Assembly: GCA_017461565.1 (NCBI GenBank)
Contig: JAFTXQ010000010.1
Location: 113,304-177,303 of the forward strand
Direction: 5' to 3'
Length of the DNA: 64,000 nucleotides
From: Oscillospiraceae bacterium
Lineage (GTDB): Bacteria > Bacillota > Clostridia > Oscillospirales > Ruminococcaceae
Below are positions 34,290 to 43,656 of this stretch, piece by piece; positions within the stretch are counted from its first letter, which is position 1; each line of letters starts with the position of its first letter. The notes beneath the pieces are model-generated. The model saw only the letters and a program-made list of their open reading frames with translations, searched no databases and was not told where the DNA came from. Made by a program: the position numbers and the translations under genes.

Positions 34290-34318
34290 TTGAAAACGTT
34301 TTACTTTTGTTGTATTAT
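34290..34318 (+). promoter_or_regulatory. Promoter with overlapping palindromic operator of lacI-type gene
   Basis: TTGAAA, 17 bases, TATTAT. The perfect palindrome AAAACGTTTT (34293-34302), typical of LacI-family operators, covers the -35 box, so autorepression is likely. Confidence 0.65.
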
Positions 34319-34391
34319 ATTGATATAGTCCAACTAATTATCGTGGCGCTGCAATTATCAGCCCACTTTTCAGAAAATTGAGGTGAATGGT

Positions 34392-35396
34392 TTGAATATC
34401 ACGATAAAAGATGTCGCAAAGGCTGCCAATGTTTCTGTTGCGACAGTTTCCCGTGTACTCAACAAAAAGACCAATGTCTCAGATGAGGCAGTACAGGCAG
34501 TAAACCGTGCCGTAGAAGAGCTTGGATACAGCCCTAACTTCCTCGGCCGTGACCTGAGAAAGAGCGAGACCAAGCGTATCCTTGCCATCATAGCCTCTAC
34601 CGAGCACAGCTTTTATTCCGAGGTGCTCCGAGGTATGCAGGACGCAGCATATACCCAGGGCTATGATGTGCTTATCGCAACCACAAGAGACGACCCCGAG
34701 CATGAGATGCACCTGCTGAATATGCTGTTCTCAAAAGCGGTGGACGGCGCCGTTCTTCTTGCGCCGAAGCTTGACAGCAAGACTATATCCGAGCTTGCAA
34801 AGAAATACCACCTCGCAATGTGCCTAGAAAGACTCGAAGGCTGTGAGATACTCTGCGTCACCATCGACAACGAGCAGGCAGGCTACGACGCCACAAAGCT
34901 TTTGATCGGCAAAGGCAGAAAAAGGATAGGTCTTATCACCACAAAGGTACGCAGTCAGTCCTCTATCGACAGAGAAAACGGATATAAGCGTGCACTCAGA
35001 GACGCAGGTCTTCCCCTTGATGAAGAGCTTATATACTACGGAGATTACAGCTACGACAGCGGATTTAAGGGCTGCGAGGAGCTTATGCGCCTTAAAACTC
35101 GCCCCGACGCTGTATTTTCCATCTCGGACACCATCTCCATCGGCGCTATGACCTATGCGATAAGGAACGGAATAAACGTCGGCAAGGATGTACTGTTCTT
35201 TGGCTTTGACAACATATCCTATTCGCACATGTTCATCCCGAGACTCTCTACTGTGGAGCAGCCCTGTTATCTGCAAGGCAAGACCGTTATCGAAAGGCTG
35301 ATATCAAACATGAAGGCAGAAGACCCTGACCGCAGCACTATCATGCTTCCCCACTCACTTATCCTGAGAGAATCAACAGGAGACAGTACATATTGA
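34392..35396 (+). CDS. LacI-family transcriptional regulator
   Basis: A 334-residue repressor: helix-turn-helix at about 3-25 (TIKDVAKAANVSVATVSRVL), hinge near 50, then a periplasmic-binding-protein-like sensor domain. The start is a TTG six bases after GAGGTG; the GTG overlapping that site is rejected. The effector is unknown; no sugar operon lies alongside, so it may regulate at a distance. Its own promoter carries a LacI-type palindrome. Confidence 0.9.
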   Translation: MNITIKDVAKAANVSVATVSRVLNKKTNVSDEAVQAVNRAVEELGYSPNFLGRDLRKSETKRILAIIASTEHSFYSEVLRGMQDAAYTQGYDVLIATTRDDPEHEMHLLNMLFSKAVDGAVLLAPKLDSKTISELAKKYHLAMCLERLEGCEILCVTIDNEQAGYDATKLLIGKGRKRIGLITTKVRSQSSIDRENGYKRALRDAGLPLDEELIYYGDYSYDSGFKGCEELMRLKTRPDAVFSISDTISIGAMTYAIRNGINVGKDVLFFGFDNISYSHMFIPRLSTVEQPCYLQGKTVIERLISNMKAEDPDRSTIMLPHSLILRESTGDSTY

Positions 35397-35406
35397 CACA
35401 AAAACC

Positions 35407-35444
35407 AAGACCTGAGAAGACCCGTTTCTTCTCAGGTCTTTTCT
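35407..35444 (+). terminator. Terminator after LacI regulator
   Basis: A 14-bp stem AAGACCTGAGAAGA/TCTTCTCAGGTCTT followed by TTCTTG. Confidence 0.85.
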
Positions 35445-35529
35445 TGTGGCGGATCACCACTTATTATTTCGGTCATTATACAACAGGCTACTTCGGCACT
35501 ATGAAGGCATTACATTCTTATTTTATATA

Positions 35530-35558
35530 TTGACATAATGAGCAAAATGCGATATAAT
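35530..35558 (+). promoter_or_regulatory. Consensus promoter of the Ter-type operon
   Basis: TTGACA, exactly 17 bases, TATAAT, about 70 bases upstream of the VWA gene. A small inverted repeat (ATGAAG/CTTCAT) lies at the start of the transcript. Confidence 0.85.
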
Positions 35559-35631
35559 ATTAAGATGAAGAAGCGATATCTTCATACATTTTCAACAAAA
35601 AACACATTTATCAGATACATTGGAGGCAAAA

Positions 35632-36273
35632 ATGGCAGACTATATAAGACGACTTCCCGTATACCTGCTGCTGGACTGCTCCGGTTCTATGGCCGGCGAG
35701 CCTATTGAAGCGGTAAGACAGGGCATAAAAGCGCTTGTTTCCGAGCTTAAGGGCGACCCGCAGGCGCTTGAAACTGCGTGCCTTTCCGTTATAACGTTCA
35801 ACAGCTCCGCAAGACAGATAAGCCCTCTTACAGAGCTGCTGCTCTTCAAGGAGCCTCAGCTTGTGGCAAGCGGTGCTACCGCACTCGGTGCGGCGCTTAC
35901 CGTGCTTGCAGACTGTATCAGGGACGAGGTGCGCACCTCCACTCCCACGCAGAAGGGCGACTGGAAGCCTCTTGTTTTCCTGCTGTCTGATGGCGCTCCT
36001 ACCGATAAGCTGGACGACGGCCTTGCAGCACTTAAGAAAGTTACCGCAGGAAACATCATCGCCTGTGCAGCAGGTGCAAACGCCAACGTTTCGACGCTTA
36101 AGCGCATAACAAACAACGTACTTATGATGAACAATCTCACAGCAGGAGATATGGCGCAGTTCTTTGCATGGGTGTCAGGCTCGATCAAAGCCTCCTCCAA
36201 GAGCATTGACGCAAAGCCGGGAGAAGCAGTACAGCTGCCTCCGCCTCCCCAGGGATTTGTTATTGTACCTTAA
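35632..36273 (+). CDS. VWA-domain protein, TerY type
   Basis: A 213-residue von Willebrand A domain with the metal-adhesion site intact (DCSGSMAG, the loop threonine in GATALG and the third site DGAPTD). It ends in a proline run (PPPPQGFVIVP). TerY-like VWA proteins accompany TerD proteins in stress systems and probably scaffold them, with the kinase or phosphatase as partner. The ATG is chosen over a TTG that is part of the GGAGG site. First gene of a six-gene operon. Confidence 0.87.
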   Translation: MADYIRRLPVYLLLDCSGSMAGEPIEAVRQGIKALVSELKGDPQALETACLSVITFNSSARQISPLTELLLFKEPQLVASGATALGAALTVLADCIRDEVRTSTPTQKGDWKPLVFLLSDGAPTDKLDDGLAALKKVTAGNIIACAAGANANVSTLKRITNNVLMMNNLTAGDMAQFFAWVSGSIKASSKSIDAKPGEAVQLPPPPQGFVIVP

Positions 36274-36285
36274 TAGGGAGAATTT

Positions 36286-37512
36286 ATGGACAACAACGAA
36301 AATATAAAAGCTCCCACGGAGGATGAACGACTCAGCGACAGAGAGGTAATGGAGCATACCGCTTCAATATGGAAATATAAGCCTATCCGTGACGATGGCA
36401 TGGAAATGCACTCAGAGCAGCACACAAAATATACCCGTGTAAGCCAGGGTGAGATATTCGGTGCAAGAGTACGTGGAAAAAACCACAAGCACGATGGCAC
36501 CAACTGCGATGACTGGTTTGAGACCGCAGCGTCAGATGATCTCTTCATAGCAGTGGTATCGGACGGCGCAGGCTCAAAGACGCTGTCACGTGTCGGAGCA
36601 AGGCTGTGCTGCGAGGGAGCTGTACAATATCTCAAGACTGAGCTTGCTCTCCTGTTTGAAAATGAAGCTGATATAACCTCCAAGCTCTCCTCCGATATAT
36701 CAGGAGACGAATTCATGTATGCCTGCAAAAAGCTTGCACCGCTCGTCCAGGAAGCTGCACGGCGTGCGTTTGACAATATGCTGGCACACTTCAAAACGCT
36801 ATACAACGACGAACAGTGCCGTGACGTACTTGGCAGAAAGCCGCTGCTTTCCGATCTTTACTGTACCTGCCTTGCAGCAGTAGTGATACCGCTGATGGTG
36901 GATGGAAAACAGCAGTGCTTTGCAGCCACCGTGCAGATAGGCGACGGCTGCATCTGCGCTGTAAACTCAAAAGCGCCTGCGGCCAGCTGTCTACGGCTGC
37001 TCGGCGAGGCTGACAGCGGAGCTTATTCGGGAGAGACAGACTTCCTTTCCGAAAAAACGCTGGACGATACTATCCTCGCAGGAAAGACCCGTATCTGCCG
37101 TGGTGAATTTGACGCTGTCATGCTGATGACAGATGGTGCTGCTGACGACTACTTCCCTGCCGACCCTATGATGAAGCGACTTTACCTTGACCTGGGGCTT
37201 AACGGAATAGTTCAGCTCAGAGGAATAGTTCCCCGAAAGGAAGCTCCTGCACCAATCGAATATCCCAGCGTCTCCAAAGATGGCGGCAATGTCACGCTTC
37301 AATACGCAAAGCAGATAGAACAGGACGCAGACAAGCTGTGGGAGCAGCGAGACTGTCTCAAGAGCCGCTCGCTTCAGGCTTACGGCATATCTCTCGGAGA
37401 CAGTGCCGAAAAACGGCTGTGCGTATGGCTGGATAACTACAACGAACGAGGCAGCTTCGATGACCGAACGCTTGTCCTTATACTTCCCGACGCAAAGGAC
37501 GATAAAAGATGA
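36286..37512 (+). CDS. PP2C-type protein phosphatase
   Basis: A 408-residue PP2C-fold Ser/Thr phosphatase. Metal-binding motifs are NCDDW, VVSDGAGS near residue 85-100 and LMTDGAADDY in the C-terminal half. It overlaps the kinase gene by four bases, the normal pairing of antagonistic enzymes. Soluble. It belongs to the phosphorylation-control module described for tellurium-resistance-like operons. Confidence 0.87.
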   Translation: MDNNENIKAPTEDERLSDREVMEHTASIWKYKPIRDDGMEMHSEQHTKYTRVSQGEIFGARVRGKNHKHDGTNCDDWFETAASDDLFIAVVSDGAGSKTLSRVGARLCCEGAVQYLKTELALLFENEADITSKLSSDISGDEFMYACKKLAPLVQEAARRAFDNMLAHFKTLYNDEQCRDVLGRKPLLSDLYCTCLAAVVIPLMVDGKQQCFAATVQIGDGCICAVNSKAPAASCLRLLGEADSGAYSGETDFLSEKTLDDTILAGKTRICRGEFDAVMLMTDGAADDYFPADPMMKRLYLDLGLNGIVQLRGIVPRKEAPAPIEYPSVSKDGGNVTLQYAKQIEQDADKLWEQRDCLKSRSLQAYGISLGDSAEKRLCVWLDNYNERGSFDDRTLVLILPDAKDDKR

Positions 37513-38984
37513 AAAACGGCGATATCCTTACCGCCACGCTGGAAAGCGGTGAAACACTGGAATATGTATTCAGTGCAAACCCTCCACGGGGCGGAATGAA
37601 GCACACCTTTTTCACCCCCGACCGCAAATATGCGGTGCAGTTCTTCAACAATCCACGTGATGCGCAAAGCATGCTCATGCAGGAGCGCATCCGTTCGATA
37701 GTGAGCATATACAATCCCACTCTTTCCGAAAAACAGGGCGGCGCACTGGGAAACACAGAAAAGACCGCAGACTATTTCCGCACGAAATTCTGCTGGCCTG
37801 TGGGAGTGGTAAAGACGCCGGAATTCGGCATCGTCTGCCCAACCTATCCACAGGGCTTCTTCTTCGGCGAAAACGCCTCGGCAGTGCTTCCGTTAAAGGG
37901 AAAAGACAAAAAAAGCACCTGGTTCACGGGCAGAAACCGCAAATATCTCAACAAGTCGGAGCTTGGCGATTTCCGCATGATGCTTAAGATCGCCATAGGA
38001 CTTGCACGAAGTGTAAGACGACTGCATCAGGCAGGACTTGCACACTCTGATCTCTCCTGCAACAATGTGCTTATCGACCCTAAAACAGGCTCGTCGGTGG
38101 TTATAGATATCGACTCGCTCGTGGTGCCTAACAAATATGCGCCCGAGGTCTGCGGAACAAGAGGCTACATAGCGCCCGAAGTGCTTGCGACAATGGAGCG
38201 TGACTCAAACGATCCCCACCGCTGTCTTCCCTGCGTGCAGACCGACCTGCACGCACTTCCTGTGCTGATATACGAATATCTGTTCCTGCGGCATCCGCTT
38301 ATGGGTCCCAAAATATACAGCACAGAATCTGCCGAAAAGGACGACCATCTTGCGATGGGTCCCATGGCGACCTTTATCGAGAACCCGGACGACCGCAGCA
38401 ACCGTCCAGACGATCTGGATGTTACCATCTCCTCACTGTCTGAGGGTCTTGAAAAGCTGTTCTTACAGGCTTTTGTAGACGGGCTTCATAACCCGTCAGA
38501 GCGACCCTCCGCTATGGAATGGGAATCGGAGCTTCTCAGGGCATGGAACAGACTTGTCCCGTGCGAGAATGAGGACTGCGATAAGAAATGGTTCATACTG
38601 AGAGATGAAAAAGAGCCCGTCTGCCCTTTCTGCGGAACACGGAAAACACAGCCGCTGCTGAAGCTGGGGTTCAAGAGCAATATACGTGGAAAGCACGGAA
38701 TATTCCGTGACAAGACCGAAGTTTATGTATACGACGGTATGCCGCTTTTTGACTGGCATCTCTTCTCAAATATACACAACGATGAAAAAGCTGAGCCCGA
38801 AATGCGTGCATATATACGCAGGCACAATGATATGTGGTTGCTGATAAACAATGGCGCAGAAGGTATGCTTTCGCCATCGGGACGACTCGTTCCCAAAGGA
38901 ACGGCAATAGAACTCAGGGACGGAGTGCTGCTGTGCATGGCAGACCGTGAAAACGGTATGCTGGCAGAAGCAACAGTCATCTGA
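37509..38984 (+). CDS. Protein kinase with C-terminal zinc ribbon
   Basis: A 491-residue eukaryotic-like kinase. The catalytic loop is HSDLSCNNVLID (residues ~178-190) and the metal motif reads DID in place of DFG, followed by GTRGYIAPEVL. After the kinase domain comes a zinc ribbon (CENEDCDKKW and CPFCGT, ~355-380) and a beta-rich end that may be FHA-like by position. The glycine loop is weak. The upstream phosphatase and VWA gene indicate a phospho-signalling unit acting on TerD-type proteins. Confidence 0.83.
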   Translation: MKNGDILTATLESGETLEYVFSANPPRGGMKHTFFTPDRKYAVQFFNNPRDAQSMLMQERIRSIVSIYNPTLSEKQGGALGNTEKTADYFRTKFCWPVGVVKTPEFGIVCPTYPQGFFFGENASAVLPLKGKDKKSTWFTGRNRKYLNKSELGDFRMMLKIAIGLARSVRRLHQAGLAHSDLSCNNVLIDPKTGSSVVIDIDSLVVPNKYAPEVCGTRGYIAPEVLATMERDSNDPHRCLPCVQTDLHALPVLIYEYLFLRHPLMGPKIYSTESAEKDDHLAMGPMATFIENPDDRSNRPDDLDVTISSLSEGLEKLFLQAFVDGLHNPSERPSAMEWESELLRAWNRLVPCENEDCDKKWFILRDEKEPVCPFCGTRKTQPLLKLGFKSNIRGKHGIFRDKTEVYVYDGMPLFDWHLFSNIHNDEKAEPEMRAYIRRHNDMWLLINNGAEGMLSPSGRLVPKGTAIELRDGVLLCMADRENGMLAEATVI

Positions 38985-39004
38985 AGCATACGGAGGCCGC
39001 TACG

Positions 39005-40207
39005 ATGGCTGATATAATCAACGATATCCTGACCCGTACCCAGGCAGGCGGCACAGCGCTGCTGCCCTCGGGTGAGTTTGAGGGTCCCATATATATCACA
39101 AAGCCGCTGCGGCTGGTGGGAAACAATACCACCGTATGGACAAGACGTGGCAGCGTGATAGAAGTCACCTGCGCAGGCGCAGTGCTGGAAAATGTGCGTG
39201 CCGAGATTACAGAGTCTGATTTCACCACTGCCGCAATACTTGCACGCTATGGCGCAATAATCAAGGATGTTGAGGTCTTCGGTGCTGTTCAGGGCTTTGG
39301 CATGGAGGACAGACCGTTCAGGTTTCCGAGGCTTATAGAACTCGGCAGCTTTGCTGCAGAGGTAAAAAACACCTATTGCATCAGAGTCAATATGCCGACA
39401 GAAGCTGATATCATCTGCAATACGGCAGGCTTAAGCTTTTCTCCCTCGCATCTTGATGCGGGCGACAACGAGATAAAGATAACAGCAGAAAATTTCAGCG
39501 TCGGTTCCATACTTTACGCAGAGGTGCTGATAAAAACCATGTTCACACGCAGGGTATACGTCAGCGGAAGAGCCAAAAATGATACGGAGCCTGCCGACGG
39601 AAAGCTCTTGTATGAATACTACAAGGCTATCGACGAGCCCTCGGATGTGATCTCCGCCGTGACAAGCGCCCCGATACGTGAAACGCCCCGTGCGGATCTC
39701 CGAAAGGGACAGCGCCTGACGCTTCAACCCTATGTCGGCAGCAGCTTTGATATACGCTGCTCCCACTCCACCCCCGGCATGGAAATAGATCCTTATGTTT
39801 TCCTGCTTGACGATGACGGAAGAGCTTTCGGATACAAGGGCATGGTCTTTTTCGGTAACGACAGCACCGAAAACGGAAGCGTCCGCTATCACGCCGAGGA
39901 TGGGCATATCTCAATGGATATGGATAAGATAGACTATCGTGTGAAACGGGTAATCGTGACCTACTCAATCTACGAGGATCTTACGGGACTGGGATTTTCA
40001 CAGGTGCGCTCCCCCAGAGTTTCGCTGGAAGCAGAAGGAAACGAACGTGTCACATACAGCATGTATAACATCGGAAATGCACCCACTGTTCTGGCACTGG
40101 AATTCTACAAATACAACGACGAATGGAGAGTCTATGCCGCAGGTATGGGCTATAACGACGGAATGGCGAGTCTGTGCAACAGATTCGGTATATCGGTCAT
40201 AGATTAA
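39005..40207 (+). CDS. Beta-helix-like domain fused to TerD domain
   Basis: A 400-residue protein. Residues 1-95 look like a short parallel beta-helix (IYITKPLRLVGNNTTVW, AVLENVRAEIT). The C-terminal part (about 250-400) carries TerD features: IDPYVFLLDDDGRAF, MVFFGNDS, VKRVIVTYSIYE, GFSQVRSPRVSL and a final EWRVYAAGMGY. TerD domains bind calcium, and the acidic residues in IDPYVFLLDDDG fit. The N-terminal addition is unusual. Fourth gene of the operon, 20 bases after the kinase. Confidence 0.75.
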   Translation: MADIINDILTRTQAGGTALLPSGEFEGPIYITKPLRLVGNNTTVWTRRGSVIEVTCAGAVLENVRAEITESDFTTAAILARYGAIIKDVEVFGAVQGFGMEDRPFRFPRLIELGSFAAEVKNTYCIRVNMPTEADIICNTAGLSFSPSHLDAGDNEIKITAENFSVGSILYAEVLIKTMFTRRVYVSGRAKNDTEPADGKLLYEYYKAIDEPSDVISAVTSAPIRETPRADLRKGQRLTLQPYVGSSFDIRCSHSTPGMEIDPYVFLLDDDGRAFGYKGMVFFGNDSTENGSVRYHAEDGHISMDMDKIDYRVKRVIVTYSIYEDLTGLGFSQVRSPRVSLEAEGNERVTYSMYNIGNAPTVLALEFYKYNDEWRVYAAGMGYNDGMASLCNRFGISVID

Positions 40208-40233
40208 CAAATTGAAAGGAACGGTCTGTATAA

Positions 40234-42426
40234 ATGACGGACAACCGAGGCTTCATAAGACACATAGGCTATGACAATGCTGATGTGTTCCGAAATATGC
40301 TGCTTGACAGCTATATAGCAGTGCAGGAAAAAGGGCTGTTCTTCAATGGCAGCCTGCCGCTGGCTTCCACTGCTGAGATATCCGAGGCAGCAGCGTACAC
40401 CGCTGCTCAGTTTGAGGACGCCGAGGCAATACAGCAGGGCTTCGATGCATGGCTCAGATCAAAGAATATAAAACTCATGAACAGCGCTCAGATATGCAGT
40501 ATCCTTGCCGAAGCTATACAAAGCTGCGGAACCAACAAGCGCAACACATATTTTGTGATGCTGTGCTGGCTGATGAAATATCTGTCACAGAAGCATGAAA
40601 AGATACTGTACATCGGAGCGGCTTCACTGAGAGAGCTGTATCTGCTGTATATGATGAGACTTGCCGGCTCTGAGATAACCTACGTTTCATACGGAGAGGA
40701 CAGTGATTTTGCACAGTTCCCATACAAGGACGAGATAACAAACGATGCAGGTCCTCTCTGCGAGCACATAGAGATAGATTTCGAAAACATCGACCTCAGC
40801 AAAGAGGCGCAGCTGAGCGATATGCGCAACAGCGCCGAAAAATACAGCGGACTTGTGGTAAGAGCAGACACCTCGGCAGCAGGTATATTCGAGGACTATA
40901 TCACAGACCATAAAAAACGTGTGATAAAGCGTGGCGGCGCTTATACGGACGGCTGTGAGATACCCGTTTACTTCGCAGCGCTTATCGGTTATGATGAAGA
41001 AGCAGTGTACACAAATATGCTGCTTAAATTCAAGGAGAGCTTCGCAGGGCTGAAAAAGCAGCTCATCTTCATCGAGAACACCCTCGATAATCCCGATGTG
41101 GAAGAAACAAAGGCGCTTGGCAGTATCCCCCGCAGCAGCACACAGGAAATGGTGGACGCACTGGCGATGCTGATAAAGCTTAACGGCGACCCGATGCGCA
41201 CAGCACTTGCACAGAGCACATTAAGAGAGATGCTGAACGGTCTGTTCAATTCAACGGGCAACCAGACAGTCGTGATGAACTACGGCTCAAAGCTCGTTAC
41301 ATGGCTGTACAGATGCACTCAGGGCAGAAAATACGCCGTGCAGTACGAGGATATTCCCGTTATACTGTACTACGGCGATATCTCGCAGGCAGAGCTGTTC
41401 TTCCTGCACTTCATGTCACGCTGCGGCTTCGACGTTGTATACATCACCCCCAACAAGTCCATGCTGGATATGACCGTTGATAAGAACGAGGGCGGAAGGA
41501 TGCAGATATTCCAACTTCCTCTGACTAAGGAAAGCGGAAAATACCCTGACAAGCCCGTGAAAATGAAGATGGCCACCGTAGCCTACTCCGCCGAGAGAGA
41601 GCTTGACACAATGCTCTACAACGGCGACGCAGGTATATTCCGTGATTTCCAGTTCCCGAATTCTCAGGCGATCACTCTTAAAACGACTTTTGAAGAGATC
41701 GGAATACTGTGGAAGCACGAATCAAAATTCCGTTCCGGCTTCTCAGTATCGGGAAACCTTGTCAGTGTGCCCAATATCTTCGCAAAGATAAGCGGTGTAC
41801 GAAACGGCGACGAGGGTGACTACTGGGACGAGGTGCGCTCCCGCCTCACTCCTGAGACTATCATATATATCAAGGAGAACAAACCTGCTCCCGACGGTCA
41901 GCTTGACCTTACGGCATACAGAAGCTTCTACCGCAACGGACAGATAGACATACAAAAGCTTAAAGCCTCTCCCCTCAACCGTTACAGCTACCTGCCCGAC
42001 AGAATACAGGATCTTATCTTCTACAAGTTCCAGGAAGCAGCCGACAGTGGCTATATCAAGCTTCAGGGCGATGACCTGATGTGCAGCATAATCCACTACG
42101 GGCTAGGCTTCGACAAGGATCTGCTGAAGCTTTTACAGCGCTTTGATTTTACAAAGCAGATACCAAAACTAATCTATATTGATGTCGTTGAGGCAACATT
42201 CACCCTTGAGGAATGTATCCGCACGGTGCTTTGCAACCTCCTCGGCTTTGATATACTGGTGTACACCCCAACGGGCTACAAAAATCTGGAGACATTTGTT
42301 GACAGCAGAGCCTTTGAGGAGCACACCATGGACGAATTTCTGTACAACATGGAGGTTCCGAAATTAAAGATTCCCTCCGACGACAAAAACAGCGGATTTT
42401 TCGGAAGGCTGTTCAGGAAAGGATAA
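40234..42426 (+). CDS. YceG-like stress operon protein
   Basis: A 730-residue soluble protein of the YceG_bac type found with TelA and TerD genes in Bacillus yceCDEFGH. Shared features include ILYYGDISQAELFFLHFMSR followed by GFDVVYITPN, and the C-terminal LGFDILVYTPTGYKNLETF. It contains two such repeats and is longer than the roughly 540 residues I recall for Bacillus YceG. Its biochemical role is unknown. It precedes telA by six bases. Confidence 0.78.
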   Translation: MTDNRGFIRHIGYDNADVFRNMLLDSYIAVQEKGLFFNGSLPLASTAEISEAAAYTAAQFEDAEAIQQGFDAWLRSKNIKLMNSAQICSILAEAIQSCGTNKRNTYFVMLCWLMKYLSQKHEKILYIGAASLRELYLLYMMRLAGSEITYVSYGEDSDFAQFPYKDEITNDAGPLCEHIEIDFENIDLSKEAQLSDMRNSAEKYSGLVVRADTSAAGIFEDYITDHKKRVIKRGGAYTDGCEIPVYFAALIGYDEEAVYTNMLLKFKESFAGLKKQLIFIENTLDNPDVEETKALGSIPRSSTQEMVDALAMLIKLNGDPMRTALAQSTLREMLNGLFNSTGNQTVVMNYGSKLVTWLYRCTQGRKYAVQYEDIPVILYYGDISQAELFFLHFMSRCGFDVVYITPNKSMLDMTVDKNEGGRMQIFQLPLTKESGKYPDKPVKMKMATVAYSAERELDTMLYNGDAGIFRDFQFPNSQAITLKTTFEEIGILWKHESKFRSGFSVSGNLVSVPNIFAKISGVRNGDEGDYWDEVRSRLTPETIIYIKENKPAPDGQLDLTAYRSFYRNGQIDIQKLKASPLNRYSYLPDRIQDLIFYKFQEAADSGYIKLQGDDLMCSIIHYGLGFDKDLLKLLQRFDFTKQIPKLIYIDVVEATFTLEECIRTVLCNLLGFDILVYTPTGYKNLETFVDSRAFEEHTMDEFLYNMEVPKLKIPSDDKNSGFFGRLFRKG

Positions 42427-42432
42427 AACACT

Positions 42433-43590
42433 ATGGGATTACAGTTCACACCCGGCGCACAGATCCAGAACGCAGAAACAGTGATCGAGACCACAGCAGC
42501 AGTCGCTGACACAGCGGTACTCGACAAGAAGATCGAAGAGGTCCAGAATTTCAACATCGTTGTGAAGACCGAAGAGATCAAGAACCAGCTTGCAACAAGC
42601 AAGGAGATCGACGCTCTCGTAAGCACCATCAACGTTAACGATGCCAACACCATCGTTAAGTTCGGCTCCGAGGCTGCTGACCAGATCTCCAAGGCATCGG
42701 ATCAGGTACTCAACTCCATGAGCATCGACCAGATCAACGACACGGGCGTTATGCTTAAAAACCTCGCAGCTATCATGGATCAGTTCGATATCGATGAGAT
42801 CAAGGACGAGAAGCCCAGCTTCTTCGGAAACCTCAAGAAGAAGATCGAAAAGATACTTGACAAGTACACCACAATGGGCGGCGAGATCGACAAGATCTAC
42901 GTTCAGCTCAAGCAGTACGAGTCCGAGATCGAAGGCGCAAACGTAAAGCTCAACGATATGTACGAGGCTAACCTCGGCTACTACCAGCAGCTTGTAAAGT
43001 ACATCATGGCAGGCGAGCAGGGCGTTAAGGAGCTTGACGCTTTCATCGAGCAGTATAAAGCAAAGGTAGAGGCGAACCCCGATGACGGCACTATCCGCAT
43101 GGACCTCTCCAACCTGCAGCAGATGAGAGAGATACTCGATCAGAGAGTAATGGACCTTAAGGTCGCAGAAAACGTTGCTATCCAGACAGTTCCCATGCTC
43201 AAGACCATGGAATACTCCAACCTTAACCTTGTAAGAAAGATCAACTCTGCATTCATCATCACAATGCCTGTGTTCAAGCAGGCACTCGCTCAGGCTATCA
43301 TGCTGAAGAGACAGCGCATCCAGGCTGAGTCCCTGAATGCTCTCGATGAAAAGACCAACGAGATGCTCATCAAGAACGCCCAGAACACTGTAAACCAGAG
43401 CAAGGCTATTGCAGCGATGTCCGCAGGCAGCTCCATCAAGGTAGAGACTCTCCAGCAGACATGGCAGACCATCGTTACAGGTATCGACGAGGTACAGGCT
43501 ATCCAGGATCAGGCTCGTGAGAAGCGCAAGCAGGACGCAGTTACCCTTGAGCAGATCAAGGCTGACTACAAAAAGCGCATGAAGGCTTGA
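42433..43590 (+). CDS. telA: TelA-family toxic anion resistance protein
   Basis: A 385-residue, highly helical TelA/YceH protein. It has a central coiled-coil-like segment (about 130-200), the family pattern QTVPMLKTMEYSNLNLVRKINSAFIITMP, split here as MLKTMEYSNLNLVRK and FIITMPVFKQAL, and the end ALNEKT-like region LDEKTNEMLIKNA. TelA proteins occur in tellurite-resistance and membrane-stress operons. Codons are more GC-biased than neighbours, as in highly expressed genes. Last gene of the operon. Confidence 0.87.
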   Translation: MGLQFTPGAQIQNAETVIETTAAVADTAVLDKKIEEVQNFNIVVKTEEIKNQLATSKEIDALVSTINVNDANTIVKFGSEAADQISKASDQVLNSMSIDQINDTGVMLKNLAAIMDQFDIDEIKDEKPSFFGNLKKKIEKILDKYTTMGGEIDKIYVQLKQYESEIEGANVKLNDMYEANLGYYQQLVKYIMAGEQGVKELDAFIEQYKAKVEANPDDGTIRMDLSNLQQMREILDQRVMDLKVAENVAIQTVPMLKTMEYSNLNLVRKINSAFIITMPVFKQALAQAIMLKRQRIQAESLNALDEKTNEMLIKNAQNTVNQSKAIAAMSAGSSIKVETLQQTWQTIVTGIDEVQAIQDQAREKRKQDAVTLEQIKADYKKRMKA

Positions 43591-43617
43591 TATAAGCTGA
43601 ATAAATGTAAATAACAA

Positions 43618-43655
43618 AAGATCGGCTTTTGGAGGATGCTCCGAAAGCCGATCTT
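43618..43655. terminator. Bidirectional hairpin between telA and CYTH gene
   Basis: A 12-bp stem AAGATCGGCTTT/AAAGCCGATCTT. Read on the minus strand it is followed by TTGTTATTT, so it best serves the converging minus-strand operon. Confidence 0.7.
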
Positions 43656-43656
43656 G

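Noticed and set aside
42439-43617. Long minus-strand frame opposite telA
   Set aside because: Antisense to a clear TelA gene with strong codon bias; a reading-frame artefact.
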